Shown here: positions 49,771-58,893 of the stretch, piece after piece
Layout: every line of letters begins with the position of its first letter
Position numbering within the stretch: position 1 is the first letter of the stretch
Assembly (NCBI RefSeq): GCF_000020645.1
Contig: NC_011060.1
Location: forward strand, 1,316,501 to 1,380,500
Direction: 5' to 3'
DNA: 64,000 nt
Origin: Pelodictyon phaeoclathratiforme BU-1
GTDB taxonomy: Bacteria; Bacteroidota; Chlorobiia; Chlorobiales; Chlorobiaceae
Position numbers and translations under genes: made by a program
Notes under the pieces: generated by a model
Told to the model about the DNA's origin: nothing
The model's input: only the letters and a program-made list of their open reading frames with translations
Databases searched by the model: none

Positions 49771-51741
49771 TCAGAGGCCCATCACTTCAGCAAAGATCTG
49801 TTTTTCAGTAAATCCTGCCAGATCGATACTGTTCGAGCGGCAAAAGGTTACACAGGTGCCACAGCCTTGACAGAGGCCGGGATTGATATATGCGACCTGT
49901 TTAATAAGTCGACCGGAACGGTCGCGAATATCTTTTTTCTCGATGGCATTGTAGGGACAGGCGAGAACGCAGCCCCAGCATCCGGCGCAGGTTGCCTCGT
50001 TGTTCATGGCAATAACCGGTTCGCGCTCAAGCGTCTCCTTGCTGAAGAGGGCGAGTACCTTGCTTGCCGTTGCCGATGCCTGGGCAACCGAGTCGGGAAT
50101 ATCTTTTGGCGACTGGCATGCTCCGGCAAGGAATACGCCAGCCGTGGATGATTCAACAGGGCGGAGCTTGAGATGGGCTTCGTTGTAAAAACCGTATTCG
50201 TCATAAGCGATACCGATGATTTTTGCAAACTCTTTGGCATCGGACTGTGGTACCATAGCGGTGGCAAGAACAACCATATCAGCAACGACGGTAACGGGCT
50301 TGCCGAGAAGGGTATCGACACCCCGTACCATCAGTTTGCCGTTTTCCTGCCATACTTTGCTCACTCTGCCCCGGATATAGGATGCTTCATCATCTTCAAT
50401 AGCACGCCGGGTAAATTCATCATAGCCTTTTCCTGCCGCACGGATATCCATATAAAAAATATGGGTTTTTCCCTCATGCGCCTTATGGGCGTAGAGCATG
50501 GCATGTTTTGCGGTGTACATGCAGCAGATCTTGGAGCAATAGCGTACCCCTTTTGATGGATCGCGTGACCCTGCACATTGGATAAAAACAACATTTTGCG
50601 GCTCCGATCCGTCAGAAGGACGAAGAATTTTTCCGGCAGTAGGGCCGCTTGCTGAAGCGAGGCGTTCAAATTGCAGGCCGGTGATGACGTCCGGAAATTT
50701 TCCGTAGCCATACTCGCCGTATACAGCCGTGTTCTGGATCTGGAACCCTGTTGCGACAACAATAGCTCCTATTTCGAGATCTATGAATTCATCCTGCATC
50801 TCAAAATCAATCGCATTGATTTGACAGGTTTTCTGGCATACCTTGCATTTACCGTTTTTAAAGAAGATGCAACTTGCCTTGTCAATAACCGGTATGTTCG
50901 GAACGGATTGGGCGAAGGGGGTATAAATTGCTGTACGTTTGCCAAGAGCGCAGTCAAATTCACTTGAGATTTTTTTGACCGGGCATTTGGTCATGCACTC
51001 ACCACAGCCTGTACATTTGTGTATGTCAACATAGCGCGATTTCATGCGGATCCTGACCTTGAAATTGCCGATGTAGCCATCAACACTCTCGACTTCCGCA
51101 TAGGTAAGAAGTCGAATATTTGGATGTTGGGCGGTCTCAACCATCCGGGGGGTCATAATGCACTGCGAGCAGTCGAGTGTCGGGAAGGTTTCCGACAACT
51201 GGGCCATGTGACCGCCAAGTGAGGGTTCACGCTCGACAAGCACAACTTCCTGGCCGGCATTGGCAATATCAAGCGCAGCCTGGAGTCCCGCGATACCTCC
51301 TCCGATGACCAGAGCCCTGCGGGTTACCGGTACCTCAATAGGCTGGAGTTTGTTGTTGCGCTTTACCTTTTCGACCATTGAACGGGTGATGTCCATGGCT
51401 TTTTCAGTTGCCATATTCACGTCGGTATGCACCCATGAACATTGTTCCCGAATGTTGGCGATTTCACAGAGATAGGGGTTCAGACCCGCTTCAGCACATG
51501 CCTTGCGGAAGGTGGCTTCATGCATTCTCGGTGAACAGGCAGCAATGACTATCCCGGTAAGGTTATTATCGCGAATCGCTTTTTTGACGCTTTCCTGGCC
51601 AGGATCCGAGCAGAAATATTTGTATTCGACAGAGACCGCAACACCAGGGTGTTCCCCCATGGCGGCAGCCAGCCTGGTACAATCAACCTTGGCTGCGACA
51701 TTTTCGCCGCAGTGACAAATGAATACTCCAATTTTTGCCAT
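49771..51741 (-). CDS. hdrA: HdrA: flavin-bifurcating heterodisulfide-reductase-type subunit
   Basis: A 656-residue FAD and multi-FeS protein. IGVFICHCGENVA at the N-terminus, ALVIGGGIAGLQAALDIANAG near 142-162 (FAD), TFPTLDCSQCIMTPRMVE near 187-204, ferredoxin motifs CTGCGECMTKCP near 239-250 and CIFFKNGKCKVCQKTC near 284-299, then CAGCWGCVLACP near 591-602 and CQGCGTCVTFC near 628-638. All Cys sets are complete. HdrA splits electron pairs between a low and a high potential acceptor. Here it would receive them from FlxA-D. 102 bases separate it from hdrCB. Confidence 0.9.
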   Translation of the reverse strand: MAKIGVFICHCGENVAAKVDCTRLAAAMGEHPGVAVSVEYKYFCSDPGQESVKKAIRDNNLTGIVIAACSPRMHEATFRKACAEAGLNPYLCEIANIREQCSWVHTDVNMATEKAMDITRSMVEKVKRNNKLQPIEVPVTRRALVIGGGIAGLQAALDIANAGQEVVLVEREPSLGGHMAQLSETFPTLDCSQCIMTPRMVETAQHPNIRLLTYAEVESVDGYIGNFKVRIRMKSRYVDIHKCTGCGECMTKCPVKKISSEFDCALGKRTAIYTPFAQSVPNIPVIDKASCIFFKNGKCKVCQKTCQINAIDFEMQDEFIDLEIGAIVVATGFQIQNTAVYGEYGYGKFPDVITGLQFERLASASGPTAGKILRPSDGSEPQNVVFIQCAGSRDPSKGVRYCSKICCMYTAKHAMLYAHKAHEGKTHIFYMDIRAAGKGYDEFTRRAIEDDEASYIRGRVSKVWQENGKLMVRGVDTLLGKPVTVVADMVVLATAMVPQSDAKEFAKIIGIAYDEYGFYNEAHLKLRPVESSTAGVFLAGACQSPKDIPDSVAQASATASKVLALFSKETLEREPVIAMNNEATCAGCWGCVLACPYNAIEKKDIRDRSGRLIKQVAYINPGLCQGCGTCVTFCRSNSIDLAGFTEKQIFAEVMGL

Positions 51742-51843
51742 TAATTCAATCTTTTAGTATGAAGCCGCCAGGCTGAACGGTGTGTATGGAATTCTACCGA
51801 AACCGTCTCCCCCTTGATATTTGTTCAACGTCCTGATCGTAGC

Positions 51844-53352
51844 CTAACGTTTCGATACAAGGTCGAGTGCAGGAACAAAATGCTCTCCTACAGCAACTTC
51901 CGAAGGGTCGGCGCCGCAGGCGATGGCGACAAGCTCTGAAATATAGTAAACCGGCATCTCCTTGACATCTCCGAATCGTTTTCTCATGCTTCCCTGGCGC
52001 ATATCAAGGTTAGCCTGGCAGAGGGGACAGGCGACGACAAAGGCTTCTGCGCCATTGTCTGCAGCATTTTTTGCAATGGTGTGCGTGAGTTCTTCGATAA
52101 GCGGTTGCTGTGCAAGTGTGAGGCCCGCTCCACAGCACTCAATTTTGAATGCCCAGTTGACGGGTGTTGCTCCAAGTGCGGTCATGATTGCCTCCATCTT
52201 GAGCGGGTTTTCCGGATCATCAAAACCCATATCCTCCATTGGACGAATCAGCAGGCAGCCATAATAGCAGGCAAGATTAAGACCGGTAAGAGGCTTTTTG
52301 ACCCTTTTTTTGATCTCTTCCGGATCCATGGCTTCAAGAAGCTGGGTAACACCGATAAATTCAGCTTTGCAGGTGAGCTCTATGCCGGTAATTGTCTGAA
52401 CATCCTCCCGTAGCTCAGGAGAATCCATAAGAGTTTTCCGGGTGGTAACCTGACGGTTCTGACAGGCGGCACAGGGCGCCAGGACCAGTTCCAGTCCTTG
52501 TGCGTCGGCCAGAGCCTGGTTTCTGGCGGGCAGAAGAACAGCAAGCTTGTGGTTGGTGGCGTGTGCCGATGTTGCGCCGCAGCAGTTCCAGTCCTCAATT
52601 TCCTGTAGTTTAAGATCAAGCAGGGAACACATTTTTCTGACCGAAATATCAAATTCCCGAGCTGTGCCGCTAAGCGAGCATCCAGGATAATATCCGATGG
52701 TCATGCCAGGCTTGATGGAAAATGGCGCTCTCGGGATGAACTCTTTTTTTATCGGACGTCGTTTCGGAACCCTCAGATGCGACTCTTTTACTGAAGCTTC
52801 AAAAATTCTGGCGATCTGCTCTTTTCCCTTTACCGACCCTTTTCCTGTCAGGGTGTGTAAAGGTTTTATCTTCCCGTTCATGATCATCTTGACGCCTGAC
52901 TGGGCATCCTGAAGAAAGCTTCTGGTGCGGAGCTTGTAACTGTTGACGAGTGAGAGTTCCTCCAGACGTCCGTGTTTGCGTACGTTATTGAGGAAGGAGG
53001 TGTGAAAGGCGTTGACCAGCTTTTTTGCCCGGTTTTCTGAAACAATATCCTTCTCAAGTGCAAGAGCCCTGAGTGAGTCCATGGTTGCCGCAATATCCAT
53101 GTTCTGCGGACAGCGGGCCGTACAGGTCATACAGCCGACACAGAACCAGAGCGCATCGCTTTTCATGGCATCTTCTATATAGTTCGCCTGAACCAGACGC
53201 ATGATTCTTGCCGGAGGATTGTCCATGAAGGCTCCGGCAGGACAGCCAGCAGTACATTTTCCGCACTGATAGCAGCAGTTATAATCATTTCCTGTGGACT
53301 CTTCAAGCTGGTGCTTAAGGCTGTCCATTACTGTCATCTTGATTTTTGACAC
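51844..53352 (-). CDS. hdrCB: HdrC-HdrB fusion subunit
   Basis: A 502-residue protein combining two Hdr subunits. Residues 1-190 are HdrC: CCYQCGKCTAGCPAG near 24-38 and CVGCMTCTARCP near 71-82, two [4Fe-4S] sites. Residues 210-490 are HdrB with two CCG domains: YYPGCSLSGT...WNCCGAT...CAACQ near 220-300 and ACYYGCLLIRP...IECCGAG...CPLCQ near 355-450, holding the non-cubane clusters. All expected Cys are present. HdrB reduces a disulfide; in organisms without coenzyme M/B the natural partner is unknown. First gene of the operon. Confidence 0.9.
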   Translation of the reverse strand: MSKIKMTVMDSLKHQLEESTGNDYNCCYQCGKCTAGCPAGAFMDNPPARIMRLVQANYIEDAMKSDALWFCVGCMTCTARCPQNMDIAATMDSLRALALEKDIVSENRAKKLVNAFHTSFLNNVRKHGRLEELSLVNSYKLRTRSFLQDAQSGVKMIMNGKIKPLHTLTGKGSVKGKEQIARIFEASVKESHLRVPKRRPIKKEFIPRAPFSIKPGMTIGYYPGCSLSGTAREFDISVRKMCSLLDLKLQEIEDWNCCGATSAHATNHKLAVLLPARNQALADAQGLELVLAPCAACQNRQVTTRKTLMDSPELREDVQTITGIELTCKAEFIGVTQLLEAMDPEEIKKRVKKPLTGLNLACYYGCLLIRPMEDMGFDDPENPLKMEAIMTALGATPVNWAFKIECCGAGLTLAQQPLIEELTHTIAKNAADNGAEAFVVACPLCQANLDMRQGSMRKRFGDVKEMPVYYISELVAIACGADPSEVAVGEHFVPALDLVSKR

Positions 53353-53680
53353 GAGGTATAGGTTGCTTTACGTGGAGCGGGAAGTGAACTGAAACAACGG
53401 GGTATGTTAAGGAAAATTACATTAATGTCAAATAATTCAACGAGCCAAATTATTTTCGGCACGACAAACAGTATAATACCTGCAAAAGAGCTCAGGAGAG
53501 AGCCGATTACAAGGAACATCACCCAGCATTAAAGCATTCAATGTGCGGTCTGTAATTCACCAATTTCGTGCAGCAGGGAGCGGGAAAAGATCAGGAAGGC
53601 TATGGATATGATACTCTTTTTGCTTATGATGCGATGGCTTTTCATTTTTGTATCATGAATCATTTTTTCATTACAAGACC
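53353..53680. promoter_or_regulatory. Divergent intergenic region (328 bases), hdrCB versus aminotransferase
   Basis: Holds promoters for the minus-strand Flx-Hdr operon and the plus-strand aminotransferase. AT-rich from 53405 to 53450. No clear operator or RNA motif was identified, and the 62-codon minus-strand frame here is not protein-like in context. Confidence 0.35.
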
Positions 53681-54883
53681 ATGTTTGATGAAATAGAGTT
53701 TGACAAGATCAAGCGTCTTCCCAAGTATGTTTTTGCTGCAGTCAATGAGCTGAAAATGGCTGAACGCCGCGCAGGAGAGGATGTTATTGATTTCTCAATG
53801 GGTAATCCTGATGGCCCGACCCCCCAGCATATTGTCGATAAACTGATTGAAAGCATCAATAAACCCAGAACGCACGGTTATTCTGTTTCAAAGGGGATCT
53901 ACAAGCTTCGTGGTGCAGTTGGAACCTGGTACCAGCGCAAATATAATGTCGATCTGGATCTGGATCGAGAGGTTGTTGCAACGATGGGTTCAAAAGAGGG
54001 CTATGTCCACCTTGTGCAGGCCATCACCAACCCCGGCGATCTTGCAATGGTTCCTGATCCTTGTTATCCCATCCACTCACAGGCATTCATTCTTGCCGGT
54101 GGCAATGTTCACCGCCTGAAACTTGAACTGAACGACGACTTTACCCTTGATGAAGAGGGCTTTTTCCACAATATTGAAAAAGCATTACGGGAATCTTCAC
54201 CAAAACCCAAGTACCTCGTTGTCAATTTCCCTAACAATCCTACCACGGCAACCGTGGAGCTTCCCTTTTATGAGAAGCTGGTTGATATTGCCCGTCAGGA
54301 GCGTTTTTACATCATCAGTGATATTGCCTATGCCGAGCTTACCTATGACGGCTATGTGACTCCATCCATCCTGCAGGTTCCCGGCGCAAAGGATGTTGCG
54401 GTCGAAAGCTACACCCTCTCAAAAACCTACAACATGGCAGGGTGGCGTGTGGGCTTTATGGTCGGCAACGCCAAATTGATCGGCGCACTTGAAAAAATCA
54501 AGAGCTGGCTCGATTATGGCACCTTTACGCCTATTCAGGTTGCCTCCACTATCGCCCTTACCGAGGATCAGAGCTGCGTTGAGGAAATCTGCGAGGTCTA
54601 TCGCAAACGGCGCGATGTCATGGTTAAAAGTTTTATCAATGCCGGATGGCCGGTTGTATCCCCCAGGGCAAGCATGTTTGTCTGGGCCCGGATTCCAGAA
54701 CCATTCCGCTCCATGGGAAGCCTTGAGTTCAGCAAAAAGCTGCTGAGCGAAGCCAAGGTTGCCGTAAGCCCCGGCATAGGCTTTGGCGCCTATGGTGACG
54801 ACTATGTGCGTATTGCCATGATCGAGAACGAAGAGCGCATCCGCCAGGCCGCCCGTAATATCCGCAAATTTTTGCGGGAATAA
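53681..54883 (+). CDS. PLP-dependent aminotransferase class I (AlaC/LL-DAP aminotransferase-like)
   Basis: A 400-residue fold-type I aminotransferase. IDFSMGNPDGPTPQHIVDKL near 38-57, VNFPNNPTTATVELPFYEKL near 183-202, ISDIAYAELTYDGY near 214-227 with the cofactor-binding Asp and Tyr, and SYTLSKTYNMAGWRVGFMVG near 245-264 with the Schiff-base Lys. It belongs to the group with glutamate-pyruvate transaminase AlaC and LL-diaminopimelate aminotransferase; I cannot tell which. The frame opens at a TTG at 53648, but ATG 53681 (MFDEIEFDKI) suits the family. Confidence 0.88.
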   Translation: MFDEIEFDKIKRLPKYVFAAVNELKMAERRAGEDVIDFSMGNPDGPTPQHIVDKLIESINKPRTHGYSVSKGIYKLRGAVGTWYQRKYNVDLDLDREVVATMGSKEGYVHLVQAITNPGDLAMVPDPCYPIHSQAFILAGGNVHRLKLELNDDFTLDEEGFFHNIEKALRESSPKPKYLVVNFPNNPTTATVELPFYEKLVDIARQERFYIISDIAYAELTYDGYVTPSILQVPGAKDVAVESYTLSKTYNMAGWRVGFMVGNAKLIGALEKIKSWLDYGTFTPIQVASTIALTEDQSCVEEICEVYRKRRDVMVKSFINAGWPVVSPRASMFVWARIPEPFRSMGSLEFSKKLLSEAKVAVSPGIGFGAYGDDYVRIAMIENEERIRQAARNIRKFLRE

Positions 54884-54940
54884 TTGTTGTGGGGTATGTG
54901 TTACGCCGTTTCAGGGTGCACGCCGCAGGGGTACATATCG

Positions 54941-54968
54941 GTAAGGGCACGGCATGCCGTGCCCTTAC
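54941..54968. terminator. Perfect 28-base palindrome between convergent genes
   Basis: GTAAGGGCACGGCA and its exact reverse complement TGCCGTGCCCTTAC make a 28-base palindrome with no loop. It covers the TAA stop of the minus-strand gene (54965-54967). It may act as a bidirectional terminator or be a copy of a dispersed palindromic repeat. Confidence 0.6.
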
Positions 54969-56551
54969 GACAAATGTGATACCTCGAAAATTTCCTGTAT
55001 TGCCTGCTGGATGGTGTCAACAACCATGCCGGAGGAGACCAGGCTTGCGACGTCGCTGGCGAGGTCTCCGGCCCTGCCGTGAAACCATGCGGCTGATGCT
55101 GCTGCATCTGAAAGGGATGCTCCTTTGGCTGAAAGCGCGGCAATCATGCCGGAGAGGACATCGCCTGAACCGGCAGTTGCAAGCGCTTCGGTACCGCTGG
55201 TGTTGAGAAGAACGGGCCCTTCAGCTTCTGCAATAATTGTGGGATTTCCTTTCAGAAGAACGCTCACTCCGTGGAGAGTGGCAAAGTTTCTGGCGCATTC
55301 AATCGGGTCGGATGCTATTTCTTCAATTGGTAATGTCGAGAGGCGGCTGAACTCTCCGTAATGCGGTGTGAGCAGCACCTCGCGGCATTTGCCCAACGCC
55401 TCTGCTATTCCGATAACCGGGAGGGCGTAGAGGGCATCAGCGTCAAGGATCACTTTTTTTGAGGTGACGATGGAAGACGCGAGCAGTTCTCTGACCAGCT
55501 CAATGGCTTCCTGATCGCGTCCGAGGCCGCATCCGATCAGGATTGTATCGGCCCAGTGTGCTTTTTCGGTAATGGTGGCAATATCTCTTCCAATAATAAC
55601 TGCTTCCGGTATGGCGGTGTGCATTGCACCGGCCAAAGAGATCGGGAGGGAGAGACAAACATACCCTGCACCGCTTTTCAGTGCGGCTTTCGCGGAGAGG
55701 ATGGCCGCCCCAAGCATCGAGCTTTGTGCGGTTTGTGATCCGGCAATGATCAGTACCTTGCCGTTCGTATGCTTTGCGCTCGACGCTTCTCTCAGGATAA
55801 ACTGTTTAGCCGCAAACTCCTGGTCGACAAGAAGGTAGGAGGAGGGCTCAACGAGAAAGCGGGGGATGGAGATTTCCGCTATCTGCAGCTCTCCGCAGCA
55901 CTCCGGCCCTTCGTTCAGATAGAATCCTCTTTTCGGGTATGCCATTGTGACGGTGATATCCGCCATGACTACCGGTGTGGCAGAGAGGCCTGTGGTTGCA
56001 TCGAGTCCTGATGGAACATCAATGGCAAGGGTAAGGGCTCCTGTTTGGTCGCGGATGGTGTTGATCAGCTCAATGCCTTCAGAGAGGGGAGACGCAAGCG
56101 CCATTCCCGGTTTGTTCAGTCGCAGGCCGGTGCCTGTAATGGCATCGATGATGATATTGTAATGCGTTTCGGCAACGAAGGGCAGCGCCTCGTCATGGCT
56201 TTCGAAAATGCGCAAGGGGGCATCATGTTCACCGTAGGCTTGCAGTGTGGTGAGCCCTTGACGATTGACCCCTTGCAGCAGCGATTCGGGGTAGAGGAAA
56301 AGAAGATCGACCGAGGCTTCCAGATTGAGGAGATGGCGGGCCAGCACAAAGCCGTCACCTCCATTGTTGCCTTTGCCGCAGACCAGAAGAAAAGAGCATC
56401 CTGAAAAAGAGTCTCTTTTGAGGCTCTCTTTGATCACGCGAAGGCATTCACGACCGGCAAGCTCCATAAGGCGGGTTTCGCCGATATGGAGCAGTTCAAT
56501 GGCAGCCTTGTCGGCCTTTTGCATTTCCTGTACAGTTACAACAGGCTGCAT
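54965..56551 (-). CDS. nnr: Bifunctional NAD(P)H-hydrate epimerase / ADP-dependent NAD(P)H-hydrate dehydratase
   Basis: A 528-residue repair enzyme for damaged NAD(P)HX. Residues 1-225 are the epimerase: LMELAGRECLRVI, LLVCGKGNNGGDGFVLARHL near 55-74, IIIDAITGTGL near 133-143, LAIDVPSGLDATTG near 173-186. Residues 240-515 are the ribokinase-like dehydratase: GKVLIIAGSQTAQSSMLGAA near 263-282, LKSGAGYVCLSL, VILDADALYAL near 368-378, LTPHYGEFSRL and NTSGTEALATAGSGDVLSGMIAAL near 452-475. Its stop lies within a palindrome. 32 bases separate it from purL upstream. Confidence 0.94.
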   Translation of the reverse strand: MQPVVTVQEMQKADKAAIELLHIGETRLMELAGRECLRVIKESLKRDSFSGCSFLLVCGKGNNGGDGFVLARHLLNLEASVDLLFLYPESLLQGVNRQGLTTLQAYGEHDAPLRIFESHDEALPFVAETHYNIIIDAITGTGLRLNKPGMALASPLSEGIELINTIRDQTGALTLAIDVPSGLDATTGLSATPVVMADITVTMAYPKRGFYLNEGPECCGELQIAEISIPRFLVEPSSYLLVDQEFAAKQFILREASSAKHTNGKVLIIAGSQTAQSSMLGAAILSAKAALKSGAGYVCLSLPISLAGAMHTAIPEAVIIGRDIATITEKAHWADTILIGCGLGRDQEAIELVRELLASSIVTSKKVILDADALYALPVIGIAEALGKCREVLLTPHYGEFSRLSTLPIEEIASDPIECARNFATLHGVSVLLKGNPTIIAEAEGPVLLNTSGTEALATAGSGDVLSGMIAALSAKGASLSDAAASAAWFHGRAGDLASDVASLVSSGMVVDTIQQAIQEIFEVSHLS

Positions 56552-56583
56552 GACAGTTCCTTGTTTTTCCCGAGTGGGAGGGG

Positions 56584-58866
56584 TTAGAGTTCGTCAAGGT
56601 GGAGTGAGTTCTCAAGTGCGTGATAGTATGCGTCCGAAAGTTCCACAGTTGTGAAATGCAGGAGTTGCACTCCGTTTACAGCGATGTTGGCATCACGCTC
56701 CAAAACTTTTCCAATGACCCTGATCGGTACATGGTGCGCCAGAGCCTCTTCAATCACCTCTTTTGCCTTGTCGGGAGAGATGCTCAGCACGACCCGTCCT
56801 TGTGCTTCTGAAAAGAGCTGCTGCTGGATTTCGAAAGGCGTGCTGTTTGTCATTTCCAGATCGACGCTGAATCCCATTGGTACTTCGGTGTTCATGATCG
56901 CTTTTTCAGCAAGTGCAACAAAGAGACCTCCATCGGAAATGTCGTGAGCGGAATGGAGAAGCTTTTTTGATGCCAGTGCTACAAGCAGATCCTGGAGGTT
57001 TTTTTCATGTACCAGATCGATGGATGGAGCATCCTGGCCGGGTGTGCCGTATTGCATGATGAGGTATTCCGAAGCGTCCAGCGTGAGCTCAGGCTCTCCG
57101 AGAAGCAGGATGGCATCGCCGGGATTGGTGAAGGTTGATCCTACGAGATTGTCGATATCGTCGAGCAGACCGATCATGCCAATGGTTGGTGTGGGGTAGA
57201 TTGCGGTGCGCAGGCCACCAATGAATGTTTCGTTATAGAAACTGACATTTCCGCCGGTTACCGGGGTGTTGAAGGCTCTGCAAGCTTCACCCATTCCCTG
57301 AACTGCTGTTTTGAACTGAAAATAGACCTCTGGCTTGTAAGGATTGCCGAAATTGAGGCAGTTGGTTATGGCCAGCGGTTTTGCACCCGAACAGGCGATA
57401 TTTCTGGCACATTCAGCAACCGCAATTTTACCGCCTGCCAAAGGATTGAGATAGACATAACGGGCATTGCAGTCTGTTTTCATGGCAAGCCCTTTGCGTG
57501 ATCCCTTGATGCGGATAACGGCGGCATCGGTATGGCCTACCGGAGTTACCGTATTCGTTTGCACCATGGAGTCATACTGGCGATAGACCCATTGTTTGCT
57601 TGCGATATTGGGGCGTGAAAGCAGTTCAAGGGCGATTGTCGGAAAATCAAGGTTTTTGTCCTCTTCAAGTTGCGCTATCGGGGTTTCGGGCTTTTTTTCG
57701 ATGGCCTCGCGGATATAAACGGGTGCACCGCCTCCAAGTACCAGCGATTCAGCCGGAATTTCGGCGACAATTGAGCCGTGCTGCGAGACTCGCAAGAGAT
57801 TGTCGCTCGTAACACGTCCGATGACGACGGCAAGCACATCCCATTTGCGGTATACCTCAATGATCTTCTCCTCAAATCCTTTTTCGGCAACAATAAGCAT
57901 TCGTTCCTGTGACTCGGAGAGCATGATTTCATAAGCGCTCATCCCCGCTTCGCGAATAGGGACAAGATCAAGATCGATCTCTATGCCACCGGATCCGGTT
58001 TTTTCGATTCCTCTTGCACTCATTTCTGAGGTTGAGCTGGTTATTCCGGCAGCGCCCATATCCTGCAGACCGACAACATAACCGGTTGCGATAGCTTCAA
58101 GGGTCGCTTCAAGCAGAAGCTTTTCAGCAAAAGGGTCGCCAACCTGAACGCTTGGGCGTTTATCTTCCGATGCTTCGCTGAGATCTTCCGATGCGAAGGT
58201 TGCGCCGTGAATACCGTCTCTTCCGGTTGAGGAACCGACAATCAGGACGGGGTTGTCTTTACCGAGGGCCGTTGCACTGACGGTTTTATGGTGCTCAACA
58301 ATGCCGACAGACATGGCATTGACCAGAGGATTACCGGTATAGCCCTCTTCAAAATAAATTTCACCCCCTACGGTCGGTACGCCGAATGAGTTGCCGTAAT
58401 CGCCGATACCGCGAACCACACCATCAACCAGATAGCGGACATGGGGGTCTTTGGGTGATCCGAATCTGAGGGAGTTGAGCGATGCCACCGGACGTGCACC
58501 CATGGTGAAAATATCGCGGTGAATCCCGCCAACGCCGGTAGCCGCTCCCTGGTAAGGCTCGACTGCGGAGGGGTGGTTGTGTGATTCAATTTTAAACGCT
58601 ACAGCAAGGTTGTCGCCGATATCGACCAGACCCGCGTTCTCTTCTCCTGCACCGGTCAGCAGCGCTCCGCCTTCGCGGGGAAGGGTTTTGAGCACCGCTA
58701 TGGAATTTTTGTAACTACAGTGCTCCGACCACATGACGGAAAAAATGCCAAGCTCGGTAAAAGAGGGGACTCTTCCGAGAATGGCGCATATTTTATCGTA
58801 CTCTTCACGGTTCAGGCCGTGTTCTGCGGCAAGGGCAAGGGTGACTTCAACTTCAGTATGTTTCAC
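56584..58866 (-). CDS. purL: Phosphoribosylformylglycinamidine synthase, large subunit
   Basis: A 760-residue enzyme of purine synthesis that works with PurQ and PurS, neither of which is in the window. GIFSVMWSEHCSYKNS near 40-55 with the catalytic His, FKIESHNHPSAVEPYQGAATGVGGI near 91-115, FTMGARPVASLNSLRFG near 120-136, DMGAAGITSSTSEM near 266-279, and TPVTGGNVSFYNE near 523-535. This is the short (Bacillus-type) PurL. It is followed closely by nnr on the same strand. Confidence 0.96.
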   Translation of the reverse strand: MKHTEVEVTLALAAEHGLNREEYDKICAILGRVPSFTELGIFSVMWSEHCSYKNSIAVLKTLPREGGALLTGAGEENAGLVDIGDNLAVAFKIESHNHPSAVEPYQGAATGVGGIHRDIFTMGARPVASLNSLRFGSPKDPHVRYLVDGVVRGIGDYGNSFGVPTVGGEIYFEEGYTGNPLVNAMSVGIVEHHKTVSATALGKDNPVLIVGSSTGRDGIHGATFASEDLSEASEDKRPSVQVGDPFAEKLLLEATLEAIATGYVVGLQDMGAAGITSSTSEMSARGIEKTGSGGIEIDLDLVPIREAGMSAYEIMLSESQERMLIVAEKGFEEKIIEVYRKWDVLAVVIGRVTSDNLLRVSQHGSIVAEIPAESLVLGGGAPVYIREAIEKKPETPIAQLEEDKNLDFPTIALELLSRPNIASKQWVYRQYDSMVQTNTVTPVGHTDAAVIRIKGSRKGLAMKTDCNARYVYLNPLAGGKIAVAECARNIACSGAKPLAITNCLNFGNPYKPEVYFQFKTAVQGMGEACRAFNTPVTGGNVSFYNETFIGGLRTAIYPTPTIGMIGLLDDIDNLVGSTFTNPGDAILLLGEPELTLDASEYLIMQYGTPGQDAPSIDLVHEKNLQDLLVALASKKLLHSAHDISDGGLFVALAEKAIMNTEVPMGFSVDLEMTNSTPFEIQQQLFSEAQGRVVLSISPDKAKEVIEEALAHHVPIRVIGKVLERDANIAVNGVQLLHFTTVELSDAYYHALENSLHLDEL

Positions 58867-58893
58867 AGGGATACCGGTAAACGTTTCGGGAAT

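Noticed and set aside
53334..53522. 62-codon minus-strand hydrophobic frame upstream of hdrCB
   Set aside because: Overlaps the start of hdrCB in another frame and has no ribosome site; probably chance in AT-rich promoter DNA.
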